The notes under the pieces are model-generated. The model did not search any database. It was not told where the DNA came from and worked only from the letters and a program-made list of their open reading frames with translations. Shown here in pieces: positions 34,825-47,020 of a stretch of 64,000 bases of DNA. The translations under genes were made by a program, and so were the position numbers. Position 1 is the stretch's first letter; the number at the start of each line of letters is the position of its first letter. The DNA is from Blasia pusilla (Eukaryota > Marchantiophyta > Marchantiopsida > Blasiales), in contig CM114275.1 in assembly GCA_050084515.1 (NCBI GenBank), forward strand, positions 2,108,001 through 2,172,000. Direction: 5' to 3'.

Positions 34825-37800
34825 ATGTCCACTCAGATCCAACTGACCTCCAAAAGCCAAAGATTTGACCCTGAGTTTATTTCTCAGCAAGATAAAATTT
34901 ATCCATCAAATGAGGATAAATCAGATGTTTGTGCTTTGTTGGAATACCGAAACTCTCGATGTTCACTCCTCGGTTTGTCTTCTCACTGTCCCTGCATCTT
35001 CTACCTCTAACTCACTAATGTGAAGGATGGTAAGGCCAGAGCCTGAAATACACAGCCCTGCACTGGCCTTGCCATCAATTGACTTGTAACGGGGCCACAC
35101 ATCTGCCATCTTGGCAGTAGTTCTTATTTTTCTTGTGGATGGTGAAGGGTTCTGTCTGGGATTTTAGGCTCAGTGTTACATGGATCAACACCTCATCATC
35201 GATACGTAATGTATATTTGATAACTTTGAAAATTTTGTAAAAGGCCAGAAGGTACAAGCCGTCAATATACGGTAGATAATCTGTGATGGACGCGTGTATG
35301 CCATAAATGCTTGGTATATGTACATACCTCCCCAGAGAAACATTTAATTTTGTGAGTTTCTTGTTATGTAGGTATAAATATCTCTTCCTGATTATGTAGA
35401 AATATATATCACAGAGAAGAAGTTTCTTACCAACATTTGCAATTCATGCAGGGTAGCATTGCGCGTTCAAATTCCTTGCTGCTATCAAATCTGCCACTAC
35501 TGTCGACCTAGGTCTTGAATGTGAATTTGCCTCACTTGTAGAGCTTGTAGAGTAGTACGTATCACATCATGTCCAGTTCTTAGATGCAAACGGGATGCAG
35601 ACTTTGAATATGCTAGTTAGGAAACCTGAAAATGTTACACGTTTCCTGTCCGGCAATCAAGGGTCGGTTGAAACATGGGTGAGCCCCATCATTCATACAA
35701 ACTCATGCCCTGATTTCTATCTGGCAGATATTATTTGCAAACGCACACACCTACAATCCAATAGTTATTTGGATGATTGGATCATTCTAGGGTTCCCTCT
35801 AGATACATACCATTGCATAGAACAGGAAGCTAGGGATGTTGGGTACCACGTGGCTTTCAGTCCGAAAGCACGGTTGGTTGGAAATCACGTTTGGTTTCAC
35901 TCCTATTTCCAGAAAAGAGGAAACAGTGAGTTTGTTGTAGTTGGTGATGAGGGAGGTAAGATGACAGCCCACAAGATTCCAGACATCAAGAATCTGATGG
36001 AGGCATCACAACAGAACATGGTATCAAAAGTAGTATGCACTATCTGATTAAAGTGGAGGTTAAATGCCACAGAGGATGTAGATGATAGCAACAACGTCCC
36101 TTGGGTGATTGGGGTCACTCCTAAAAGGGTTTACCTTATCGACCACACTGACATTGATGATCAGCTACACTTGGAAAAGGACCAACATGTGGATTTATCC
36201 GAAGTTATGAGCTCCTTCGCCATTCTGAATTTAGCTCGAGGTAAGCTCTTAACATATTTTATTGAATTCATCCTCTTTTTACATACAAGTTGTGTTCTTT
36301 GGTAGACTGAATTCAACAAACTGACGAATCAGGTGTACTTGACTCATCTCCTTGCAGGTGGAGGACAATCTTTTGCATCTTGAAAACCTTATGAATGGTT
36401 AGGAGATTTAGGGTTTGTGTTACCTTTTTGAGGCCTAGTTCTTATCGTAAACCATATACCGAAGTACCTACATATAGATCTTCAATATAGGGATAGTATT
36501 TATGTAAGCTGACAACTCCAAGTGGTCAGACAATCACGAAAAATCCTCACGTCTACCTTTTAGACAATTTGTTTGGGCGGTCATGGGCAAGCCTCACGTC
36601 TACCTTTTAGACAAATTTTTTGGGTGGTCATGGGCAAGCCTCACGTCTACCTTTTAGAGGATTTGTTTGGGCGGTCATGGGCACGTCCTAGGAATACTGG
36701 TATTCCTAATGGCGAATTTTCATTGCCCTGCGTCTAGCTCTTCCTTTTTTATTTAGTTTGATATTTACTAAAGAGCACATAAGCCTAAACCTGATATGCG
36801 TATGCTCTCATCCGGGAAAATAAAATTCCATCTGAGAAATGCGTGCTCTGCTCGTGCCTGTTGTCTTTCAATGCCCAAGGTAACTATTTCATGCTTACTT
36901 GTATGGTTGGTAATGTTGTTACATAGGGCTCATTTTACAAGGGAGACGCGGAGAAAGAACTCTCCTACCTTGAGCCTCTAAACATGTTTCCTGCGTTTAT
37001 GGGCAAAAGCCCACCCCCGTCTCAAAAGCAGGCTTACCAAACATCACTGTGGAGGGATCCAGTGGAGTGGGTCCACTATTGCTACAGCGAGGAGCACAAG
37101 TAGTACGTTTGCTTGTGCTCCAAGTGCATTGAATTTTTCCGCACGTCGGAAACTTTCAACTCCCACCTTGCGTCGCACTGGCTTAGGCCATTGCCTGGAA
37201 CACCTCGTATCACAGGGAAGAAGAAGTCAGATGCTGATATTCAAGGCATAGAAGATGACGATGAAGACGAGGGTAAGAGTGCGTCCACTATGTGATTGAA
37301 TTATAGATAGATTGCTCATCTAATTTCCTGGTTTTGCTTAAGGGTCAGAATCTCTGTCATACACTTTCTATGCAGGGACTCACACACATCCTTCTACTGC
37401 CAATCTCAGACTTAGAGGCACAGTCTTGCAACGTTGGGCTAACCGAAAGAATGCTATCCTCAACAAATCCAAAGACCATGAGAGAAGGGCTTCCGGGCCA
37501 TATGTCCCCATGCCTGCACTTACTGATCTGCTGATTGCATTTGAAGCTCACCGTACTGCAGATTTCCAACAAACCTCATGGGCATGCTTAGCAAAGGTGG
37601 AGGAGTTTGAGAAGGCCAGGGAGGAATTCGAGAGTGCTTTGGTGCGCCCTACGACCATAGTGAGGGGATGGATAGAGGCCGGTCAAAAGCTTTTCCCTTC
37701 AAACATCCCTGCTGATAGGGTACATCGTGCGACATATTGGAGATGTCGAGTTGCGTTCCACCACTTATCTGCTGTGTGGATGATGGATAGGCAAGAACCT

Positions 37801-39098
37801 TATCGATGGGATGCAGGTTTAGAGACTAGAAAACAACAAGTTGAGCAGTCTCTTGCAGTATTAGATGGGATGCGCAAAGCGCATCGGCATGCCTGGTTCA
37901 TCAGCGAGCAATACTTTGTCCCTCGATTCAAGTATAATTACCGGGTTTGGAAAGAAGCCAAAAAACCGTTTATACTAGGAAAAATGAGGGAGAAAGTGAC
38001 ACCTATGTATGTGGATGGACTTGGCTGCAGCCATGCTGATGCTGTGTCCAGGTTACAGATCTTGTCCTTTCATTCTAGTCATTGAATTATCCCTCTCCAT
38101 TGAAATTAGGCTAAGTTGGTACATTCTATGCATGGTTTCTACTCTTGTGCATTTCAAATGATTGGTCATTTGGTGAACATGTGTGTAGGGAGGTGTGGAT
38201 ATGGAGATTGTGGACTCCAGTGACTCAGACTCTGTAGATGATGGTCACCGGACTCCAGATTCTGCAGGAACACAGAGGATGGAGGAGAGGTTGGTTAGGC
38301 CTGACGTAGAGCCTGTATTTTCAGATGAGCCAATTGACTCTAACATTGTGCACCCACGGAATCAAAGACCCACCTCTAGATCCGGTAGGCCCATGATGGA
38401 GAAATCTTCCAGGGTCACGCGTGATACAAGGAAATCTCCTCGCCTTCATCCTGTAGTATCCAGTGCAGGCCAAGCATCCCGTGGATACCGTAAGTCGCCT
38501 ACCCCGGACCAAGTGGTGGTACAGGGTGAGCCTACTGTGAGATCCAAGTATCCTATGGGGAGAACTAAAGAGTCCTTGAAAAGGAGGAGAAGGATCAAGC
38601 TGGCCGAAATGAAGAAGAAGACGGACTTAGAGACGAGATTGCAGGTACACAACAAAAACAATTCTAAACCCTTTGAGATATTTCTTTTTTTTGGAAGAGT
38701 TGTACTTGCCTCACACATTCATGTGGCTTTTTCAAAGATCGCCCGACGGGAGATGGACATCCTAGCGTTCTTTGTGAACTTGACAATGATGGCGTGCTTA
38801 GCGGAAGTGACCAGGTTGTGTTTCATCCCTTTCAAACATTATTGTTAGATAGATTGATGATCTTCAAAATCTGCAACGTACAATGCTAATTTAGGGCTGG
38901 AACACTTGGGCTGGTAATTACGTGGGTGGAGATGGACACATACAGCCAGAGGTAGCGGTGCCAAGTGAAGACCAGCATGCTGATGTGGATGGCGGAGACT
39001 TTCATTCTACTCCACTGCCCCTTTTCTCGACTCCGGCATTGGATGCGTTAGAAATGGAAACTTTGTCCACAAGTGGAGCTCTTGCAGGGCGACATTAG
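34825..39098 (+). pseudogene. Multi-exon gene with a C2H2 zinc finger, beside the MULE transposase
   Basis: I do not recognise the protein as a whole. Likely coding blocks: 34825-34975 (MSTQIQLTSKSQRF.., uncertain); 35595-36240 (one frame ending at donor GAG|gtaagc); a short Cys-rich block at about 36800-36880 (EKCVLCSCLLSFNAQ then gtaact); 36927-37272; 37376-38051; 38195-38645 (Ser/Asp-rich then basic RRRRIKLAEMKKK); about 38740-38810; and 38892-39098 ending in TAG. The 36927-37272 exon carries CSKC-X12-HLASH, a textbook C2H2 spacing, so nucleic-acid binding is likely. The block at 37376-38051 is helical and charged (VEEFEKAREEFESAL, YVDGLGCSHADAVSR). In-frame TGA at 36045 and TAG just before the finger suggest decay. 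It converges with the transposase gene at 44240-41278, so it may be that element's second gene. Confidence 0.5.
36545..36685 (+). repeat. 47-bp tandem repeat, three copies
   Basis: The unit beginning cctcacgtctaccttttaga and ending in ggtcatgggcaag starts at 36545, 36592 and 36639, with a few substitutions between copies. It lies in what looks like an intron of the C2H2 gene. Confidence 0.9.
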
Positions 39099-39446
39099 TT
39101 ATGAGCTTCATCATGTAATGACATGAACCAAGACAAAATGCCTCTAAAACTTCTTTCACAATTTTGATAGACTATAGACATATTTTGAACCTACTCAAGA
39201 GTGTAAATTTACATGTGTTGGTACATTGTGTGCAATTCAATTGGCTGTTGGCAATTGTGCAGAGTCTGTTTAAAATCAGACTTTGTTTGGGGATGAACCT
39301 ACTGCGTGCATACTGATCTGCCATGGAATGCTTTGAGTTTATTGATGGATGGTTGGAGTTTCTAACCAAATGAAACTACCAATGTCGTGGGAATGTTCAT
39401 CAGGGGCTATCGGTATACCATGGACATTGGGGGCTATTGGAAGCTA

Positions 39447-39570
39447 AATTTTGTTCCTTATGGGACGGCGGCTGCTTCAGCTTTTGCACTTTTGCAGTTT
39501 TGCCATGACGACCCCAACAGAGGCTATCTTGTGTGCAATTTTGTTCCTTATGGGATGGCGGCTGCTAGAG
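39447..39570 (+). repeat. Short direct duplication (period about 92 bp)
   Basis: The phrase ttttgttccttatggga followed by ggcggctgct occurs at about 39447 and again at about 39539, each followed by a 'cagttttgc' phrase. It falls between the two convergent genes and shows no coding function. Confidence 0.6.
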
Positions 39571-39768
39571 TTTGTCAGTTTTGCAGACCTTCCTTCAGCA
39601 CTACAACACGAAGCTACAACAGGTTAGACAATCTTATTTCTGTAACTTCATTGACGGTGTCCTTGTATTTATGCAATTTATGTTGGCATGCCCTAAAGGT
39701 GAACTTGTTTATTTGTTCATGCGAGATATGGGATGCGGGATGTATACGAGGGAAGGATGGAAATGTTC

Positions 39769-40190
39769 TATGCTAATCCCTTTCCCCCCCGGTTGTCCCA
39801 GGGTTAGATGTAACTTAAGAAATCCCACATGAACTCTGCAATTGCCTATAATTTTATGAAAATTCGAAGTGCATACTGTGATATGTGTTGTGTACATTGT
39901 GCGTTTGACATTTTCACACACTCATCGCATTCAACCAACCGCAGCAACTCCTGTCGATAATCTTTTTCTATCGACAATCTTTTTCTGTATGCTAATCCCT
40001 TTCCCCCCTGGTTGCCCCAGGGTTAGATGTAACTTAAGAAATCCCACTTGTACTCTGCAATTGCCTATAATGTTAAAAAAATTCGAAGTGCATATTATGA
40101 GTTGAGTTGTATACATTGTGCGTTTGACATTTTCACACACTTATCGCATTCAACCAACCAAAGCCACTCCTGTCCACAATCTTTGTCTGT
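39769..40190 (+). repeat. 219-bp tandem duplication
   Basis: The unit beginning tatgctaatccctttccccc starts at 39769 and again at 39988. Both copies contain gggttagatgtaacttaaga, gcgtttgacattttcacaca and cgcattcaaccaacc, with scattered differences. A smaller echo (tcgataatctttttcta / tcgacaatctttttctg) sits at the junction. It lies in the intergenic space between the two converging genes; no function is evident. Confidence 0.9.
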
Positions 40191-41277
40191 ATGTTTGGTT
40201 TGTTAGTGATGGTCTTCTATACTTGTTGAGGTTCTAAACATGGCCTAGTATATATCCATGGAATTGGAACACTGTTTGTGAGGTGTTCAACAAAATGAAC
40301 ACTGGAGCTGCGATGTTCATCTTGCATATGTTTTGTTTCACTACATATTACCGCATACGCGTATTATAGACAAGTCGTTGTTGCACTTCAACATTATTTA
40401 ACGGCTAATCGTTTCACATGATTATTTTAGCGACAATTTAGGATCAACTAAGTTAGTTGTGGTAGGGTCGACGCCGCTAAAACTTTACGAAGAGGGACAT
40501 GGCTCGAGGGTAGGGTTGGGAGCGTGTCCAAATCATTTTTTTCTAGTCAAGCCTATCTCCCTTAGTTACAACTAGTATAGAGGAATCTCTATATGACCAA
40601 AGTGGCGGTGTTTTGCCTCTACGGTGTGGAACACGACGCAGTATAACTGCGCCCCCTGTACGTGGTTATGCCTCTAATGTGGAATCGCACGCTCGCGGTA
40701 TGCCTGCGCGACCTAGTTATGAAGTGCATAAATGAAATTCAAAAATGTCCATGGGATCCAAATGGGATCTGGTCAGAGCTGCCATCGCGGTAGAAACCAA
40801 ACATGATTCAAAAGTTTTTATTCAAGAATGCAATACATAATAAGGGGTGAACACATGTTTTCATGTGTTCAATTTAAAAACATGCAAAACACTGTATATC
40901 ATGCGTTCCCGTGTAACACCTCCTACTTCGTGTTACAAGGACTTTACAACGCTATACTTCAGAGAATTAAAGGAGATTCAATTGGCTTTCACATAAGAGT
41001 TTCTTCTTGAGAGTCCAAGATAATTATGGCGTCTTTGGTTTTCTCCTATAGCTCCATGGTGTAATTCACAATCTAATGGAATAGATGAATCAACAAGGCT
41101 ATCAAGCATAATATCCACTTTTGTCCTCTTTGAAACACTGGCAGACCTGTAGGTACTATGAGGTGTGTTGTTTACCAAAGGCCATTGGGAATCTGCGTTT
41201 AAGCCATGGGACGGGTTCTCATCAACTTGGCTCAATAGAGCCACCAGGTCCAAACTAATACATGCCTCTCCTTCCAT
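40191..41277. other. Intergenic space between convergent genes; nothing recognised
   Basis: No coding frame above 60 codons with sense. It should contain the 3' ends of both converging genes. I could not identify a terminator or a transposon end here. Confidence 0.4.
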
Positions 41278-44240
41278 TTATGCCTCCATGTTCAAAAACT
41301 TAGTTTTCCTCACTCTGTGGAAGGATTCCACTTGGTACTCTTCGAAACTCGGCTGAGTTCTAACACGATTACAAGACCTTTGTTTTAAATGCAAGCGGTC
41401 TAGCCAATTCAGGCGCCTACGCAGGCTACGGTTCTGTCCAGGATTCCCCACAAATGGCTCAGGAAAGTGTGTAGCAATGTCATTAGCATTACCTTTAACG
41501 TGAGTGTTAGTCTCTACCCTGGCCTTGAGGTTCAAAACTGAATCTAAATCCTTCTGCATTAGTTGAAACAAGTGTTCAAGGAACATATCTGAGAATGGAA
41601 CCCCAAGGGTAGCGTTTAGGCATTTCTCCATGATGTCTCGAACATCCTTGGTGGTGGTTTTTGGTGGCAGATCTCTTCCTATAGGTTCAGCAAGCACATG
41701 GTCTTGTCCCTCATCCTCAATATCTCCATCTTCGTCTTCCTGATCTTCTTCATGTAATTCATCCTTGTGTGGCTCTTGCACCAAATTTTCAAACCCGCCC
41801 GCTTTGCTTCCAAAGCGAGTTCCTAAGCAAGACAACAAGTGAACTTCTGTGTGGCCACAGAGGAGAAGACATTTTACCTGCAGACAGACTGTGTTAAAAC
41901 AGATGGAATTCAGCTTTCTGAAATCTTATGTAAATACCCTAAATCACATCAAAGTTGTATGAAGACAGACCTGATGTTTACAAGTGAACCCTTCGTTGGC
42001 ACGAGGACATGTACAAGCAACATCTCTTGTATCGTAGTCGACCACATCATGCCAAACATCTGGCTTTGAAATACTTTTCACATTCGCACATTTCCTCCCA
42101 TCTACCAATTCAAATATGACATGATTATCCGGTATGTCATTTGCCCTTTTAATTGCCATGAGCATAACTTTTTGTATGGCCTTGTTTCTCACCATGCCTT
42201 CTCGTTTCAAGAAGCCTAGGTACCAAAAGAAATCTTCCATTTCACCGGTGAGCATTTGCACAAGCCATATCAGTTTTCTTGTTGGCTTGGTGGGCATGCT
42301 GGACGCTAGGTGCATTTTTAGAGTGTGGTGCCACCTTTCGATTGCAGCATCCGTATCTTGGTTGGACCTTGCGTGCTTACGGTATCCCTTGGCCCAGTTC
42401 AAAAATTTTGGATGCCAGTAGCTTCCATAGTACTTCACAAAGTGTCATTCTGATCCAACCCACTTGCGCATGAACCGATAGGAGGCGTCGATGGGATCTG
42501 CAATGGCATATGCAAATTATTTATTAGTCACTGAACGGTATGTGGAGGAAACCATCCAGGAAAGAGAAAATCATGTAAGTGTACTATCTGTTTGATTGAT
42601 GATATACCTTCATCACGTGAGTACATTACACCACCCAAGTCTCTCTTCATGTCCGCTTTCGTAATTGGACAACGCACTCGTTGATGCAGATTCTTTAACC
42701 AGTTCTTGTGAACATGCCATAGGCAGAGGTCAATAGGGGCACATGGAAATACATTTTGGATAGCAGATTGTTCCTCTTTCGAATCATCCACAATGAAGCA
42801 TGAAGGCTTCCATTCATTTGTCTCTGTATCTTGCATGCTCGAGTGTATATTCCTCTGTGCCCACTCCTTGATTTGGGACAAGGTCTCCACCAGATCTTCG
42901 TGTTGATGTCGTTGTAGGATTGCCCATACCAATGGCAGGCCATTCTGGAACTTATCAAAACCCAACAATGTGAATAATTGATACTGTGAACACACATAAC
43001 ACAATGTTCAGAATAGAAGACAAATGAAAATAGGCACCAGGGTGTACGTAAGAAAATTCGCACAAAATGGAATGGTTACTGATAAAGATAAACGCATTGA
43101 CTCACCTATAATGTCCATTGAAAGTAGTGGAAAACACACATTTGAATCATGTATACTTTGAAGACACTTTACACTAAGTTCAAAATTTCCAGCATTTCAA
43201 ACAGTCCTTAAGTAGGAGCATTTCCGGTTCCCTACTCCATGGCTCCATCAATTCTACAAAAAATGATAGGATCAAGGCCAACTAACCTAGTAAGTGTTTG
43301 TGCCATGGGTTGCGTCCATGGAGATGGCCCCGCCGTTCCCTAGCTCTAAGAGATTCTGGAGCATCCAAGGTGTGGAAAGTACAAGGCAAAAGGACTGGTT
43401 CAACTTGGAAATAGCCTCCCTGTAGTAAATTACATTCTCAGGATATGCTTGTACCCAGTGATGAATTGCACTAGCGTCATCGGTTCCGTCATATCCCCCT
43501 TCTCGCCTTTGCATAGAATGCTTAATATTTAGTATGTCTTGATGCTTGAGCATGGCGTCCCTATCCCATGCATGTTTCTGATTGGGGTTTTCACGGATGT
43601 GTACGCGAATCCACCTCCTATGCTCTTTCATGATATTCTTGGGGCTTACATTCACTCGTAACAAGCGCTCTACAAAATCCCTGCAGTGCAAACTTAGTTT
43701 CGGGGCGACAATTGCATTTGCAATATCTGCTGTCTTATCCAAGTCACCATGGCATATCCGACCTTCCTTGTCCACATGGTTTGAATGAAGATGCCTTATC
43801 ATACAGAAACCAACACGATCTTCTGGATAGACTACAGCGAAGTGAAATTGGCATCCGCGTCCTTGAGATAGTCCAAGGCGTTTGCTCTGGTTTCCTGGCC
43901 TGCTACCCTTTCCCCCTATGCGACGAATGTTAGGGTCAAAGACCTCATTGGGCAAAGATGTCCAAACCGAACCCCTACAATCATGCGGTCCATATGCGTA
44001 CCAATATCAAATGGTAAGATTCTTGTGTCCTGATTTATCAGTCTTGCTGATTCGCAAAGTAGTCTGAAAATGCGGTCTATATTCTTCACCACGGATGAAG
44101 TCATGTACCCTTTCAGCATGAATCCATGCCTCCTTTCGGTCACCATACCAAATGAGGTGTTCTCTTAAAAAAGGACCATGCGGTGGGTTCTGGATAGTAT
44201 CACATTCTAATGTAGTGGAATATTTTCTGTATTTCACCAT
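41278..44240 (-). pseudogene. Mutator-like (MULE) transposase with SWIM zinc finger, 4 exons
   Basis: Minus-strand gene; exons 44240-43287, 42983-42608, 42497-41971 and 41877-41278, with GT/AG introns. Exon lengths keep one frame throughout, giving about 818 codons. Exon 1 ends in ISMDATHGTNTY, the first catalytic aspartate block of the MULE DDE transposase. Exon 2 carries LFTLLGFDKFQNGLPLVWAI, CFIVDDSKEEQSAI (second aspartate) and the LCLWHVHKNW block. Exon 3 ends in the SWIM finger CTCPRANEGFTCKH (CXCX9CXH by this spelling), which binds DNA, continued in exon 4 by VKCLLL. Exon 4 adds an acidic stretch (EEDQEDEDGDIEDE) and an unrecognised tail. The reading frame is broken only by three nonsense codons: TGA 44009-44007, TAG 43289-43287 at the exon 1 edge, and TGA 42447-42445. 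It is therefore a recently silenced copy. No terminal inverted repeats were found by eye. Confidence 0.8.
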
Positions 44241-44602
44241 GGTGACAGAGAGGATAAAGATTTGCGAGGGATTTGAGAAGATGCCAAGCACAAGAAGAAA
44301 ACAAGAACACAGTGAGGTCTGTGTTCGGACATGCAGATTTCCTCCAAATTACCCAAAACACACGAAGCATGCATAGGGATTACTTAGCGATACTTAGTAT
44401 CAATCATATATCAGTGAAACCCTACCAGTGAGGTACAACATGATTTCAAATACATCAACTCAGGTTTAAGGGAAGACTTCTTCTGATCAAACAAAGGGCA
44501 GAACGAGAAACCAAACCTCGCTCCCACTACAAAAACAAATTTGAAGGGTAGAGATACATACCTTGCAAATCATAGTATAAACCGTAGTCGGGTAGAAGTT
44601 CA

Positions 44603-44997
44603 CTCATTCGCTCTGCAAGACCAAAGCAGATGGGAGCCTTCTTTATCTGTCAAAAGCTTGAATTCGGAATGTGTGGCTTTATCTTCTACGTTTAGCTAAT
44701 CCAAACACGCAGCTAATCCAATGCCCGAACATTTCGGAATCCGAAACCTTCTTAATCCGAAAAATGATTCTTAATCGGAACTAATAATAGTATAAAATGT
44801 ACTCAGCTCATTCGCTCTACGCACCGAACAGATGGGAGCCTTCTTTATCCGTCAAAAGCTTGAATTCGGAATGTGTGGTTTTATCTTCTAAGTTTAGCTA
44901 ATCCAAACACGCAGCTAATCCAATGCCCGAACATTTCGGAACATCCAATCCCTGATCGACGAAGGCTCTTCTTAATCCGAAAAATGATTCTTAATCC
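44603..44997 (+). repeat. 214-bp direct tandem repeat upstream of the MULE transposase
   Basis: Two copies start at 44603 and 44817. Each contains ctcattcgctct, gatgggagccttctttatc, gtcaaaagcttgaattcgga, tttagctaatccaaacacgc and taatccgaaaaatgattctt. They lie 0.36-0.76 kb upstream of the transposase start, where Mutator elements keep promoter and transposase-binding repeats within their terminal regions. Function here is inferred only from position. Confidence 0.85.
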
Positions 44998-45053
44998 TCA
45001 CTCATCCAACCATCCCGAACCTCCCTCTCTAATCCTCGCTAATCCTATCTTCC

Positions 45054-45157
45054 TCTGAAGCATTTGCTAATCCACATGGTAAACCCACCCTAACACGAAC
45101 AGCGGTTCTGAAGCATTTGCTAATCCACATGGTAAACCCGTCCTAACACGAACACGA
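45054..45157 (+). repeat. 53-bp tandem duplication
   Basis: The unit tctgaagcatttgctaatcc..cctaacacgaac occurs at 45054 and 45107, with one substitution seen (ccaccc/ccgtcc). The 'gctaatcc' phrase also recurs in the larger repeat just before it, so the whole 44.6-45.16 kb stretch is a family of related sub-repeats. Confidence 0.85.
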
Positions 45158-45287
45158 CGCTGCATTTGTTTTTTCAAAACGGGATGGCGGGAGAGTATGC
45201 GGTGATGGGACGGACCGCGATACGGAACGGAATTACGAACGGACGGAGTGTGATACGGAACGGAAACCTAAACGGACAGAATTGATT

Positions 45288-45390
45288 CCATCCGTCCATA
45301 CGTCCGTCCATCTGTCCATCCGTCCGTCCGTCCGTCCGTCTGTCCCTCCGTCCATCCGTCCACCCAACCGTCCATCCGTCCATCCGTCCT
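45288..45390 (+). repeat. (TCCG/TCCA)n tetranucleotide microsatellite
   Basis: About 100 bases of tccgtcca units. Antisense frames rich in Asp, Gly, Arg and Thr are artefacts of the repeat. Confidence 0.95.
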
Positions 45391-47020
45391 TGAAGCTCGA
45401 TATCCGCTGTCCGCTGCCGTTATTACCGACCCTAAAACCGTCCCGAACCGCCTGCGCCTAAGGCCTACTCTACACGGCCTTAAACGCATGGCTGCGGCTA
45501 TCTATGGCTTTCGAAGCAGACGGAGGTAGTCGATTGTGGAACTTATGATGGTGTTTCTGGAGATTGGAAGTCCAGTCTGGAGACCTCGAGAGGCAGGACA
45601 GAGATGAGGACGGCATTTTGGAATGTTCAAAGGCGACGAACGTGATCATCGATAGTCCCACCTGGAAGATCGGAAAGGGGCGGTGGTATCCAGATCCTGG
45701 GCGAAGCTAGAAGTTGTGATGGTGATGCTTATGGACCCTGGAAATCAATCCTAGCTGTGATGGATGAAGTCCTGGTTCGTCAGCTCCTTTAGAGAAAACG
45801 ATTCGGCTGATAGAGGAATCAATGAAATTTTGAATCTTCCAGCAGGCGACCACCTTCCAACACAGCGGGAAGATGCCTCACAGTTTTCTACGACCTTTAT
45901 GTCAGCTAGTAGATGACGGCCTTGTGAATCTTTAGAAGTGAGCACTTTCAACTCCGTAAGGAAGATTCCGGAGACTTTTGTACAATCGTGAGAAAAATGG
46001 AAAGTGACGACAATGGAATCGAAGTAGTTCACGCGGTGCCGGAGGATTGTACGTGACTGCGGTGAGCAGAGTGGTGACGTGGCTAAATTTGAAGCGATGG
46101 CAGTGGAATTCTACCAACCCATCGCTGATGAGTGTTCTGATTAATGTCCTGGAGGTTCGAAGCCGGTCTAAGCGGTGGTGAAAATGCTTCCAATGTGTCC
46201 TTCAATCACCAAGCTCGAATTATTGGCTCCAACACATGGTACTTCTTTTACAAATTGAATATGCAATGTAAATTACACTCGTGGAAGTGATTTAGGTGAC
46301 TCATGGAAATGGTTTTGGTACCCTCTTGGAAGATTAAAAGTGAAGCAACTTCAAATTTTGCAAGACATCTGTATTTTTCCTGTGTCCGTTCTTTCTAATC
46401 TTTCACGTGTGTTATCCGGGCAGTAAGGACATATTTTCGAAACTAGAGCAGCAAGAAAGTATTTAGGAAGGTTCCTTACGCATGGAATTTTGACCCCGGT
46501 GCAAAGCAAACCCTCGTGGGTCTTTTTTTTTAAATCAGTGCATAGCGAAGGCCGCCCACTAATTTTTTTTTAAATCCCAAGAGGAAAGGAAAATCATCGA
46601 ACGTCTCCTCGTCCTTCCTCCAGGAGGGAGGATTTCTCCCAGGTCTTGCAGTAAGTCCAAAGCATGATTCCAGATGATGTTGCTTAACGGCATTCCAGAT
46701 CATGTTGCTAGATAGCACATTCTGGGTACTTTAATTTCATAAGGTCAGTTTGACCCGTTTCTATAAGTGGCAAATTTCGTCAATCATCATCATCATCTCC
46801 TTTCGGTGTTGGAGTAGCACAATAATGACCCACGCACCACCCACGGTGTAAAGGTGAAGTGTGGTACGGTCCATTCAAATGATGGGCTGAAATCTGTACA
46901 AAAGCAAACCTTGACAAGCTAGCTATAGGTCGATCTGAGGAACCAGGTGTTTCTGATCCGGTCAAGGCATGAATGAACTTCCATTGCTCCAACTTCCGTG
47001 ACTGATACGGCTCAATAGAA
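45391..47020. other. No gene recognised; 3' flank of the glutaredoxin gene
   Basis: Short frames without domains. The stretch just below 47020 should hold the glutaredoxin 3' UTR. Two poly-T runs (about 46526 and 46564) sit inside a short imperfect repeat. Confidence 0.4.

Noticed and set aside
34496-34832. Arg/Glu/Gly-rich antisense frames
   Set aside because: They translate the CTCCT microsatellite and have no independent evidence. The same applies to CT frames at 20.8 and 28.0 kb and the TCCG frames at 45.3 kb.
36545-36685. CRISPR-like array
   Set aside because: Contiguous 47-bp units without spacers: a minisatellite.
44603-45157. CRISPR-like array
   Set aside because: Only two long copies per unit and no short regular repeat-spacer pattern; these are tandem duplications.
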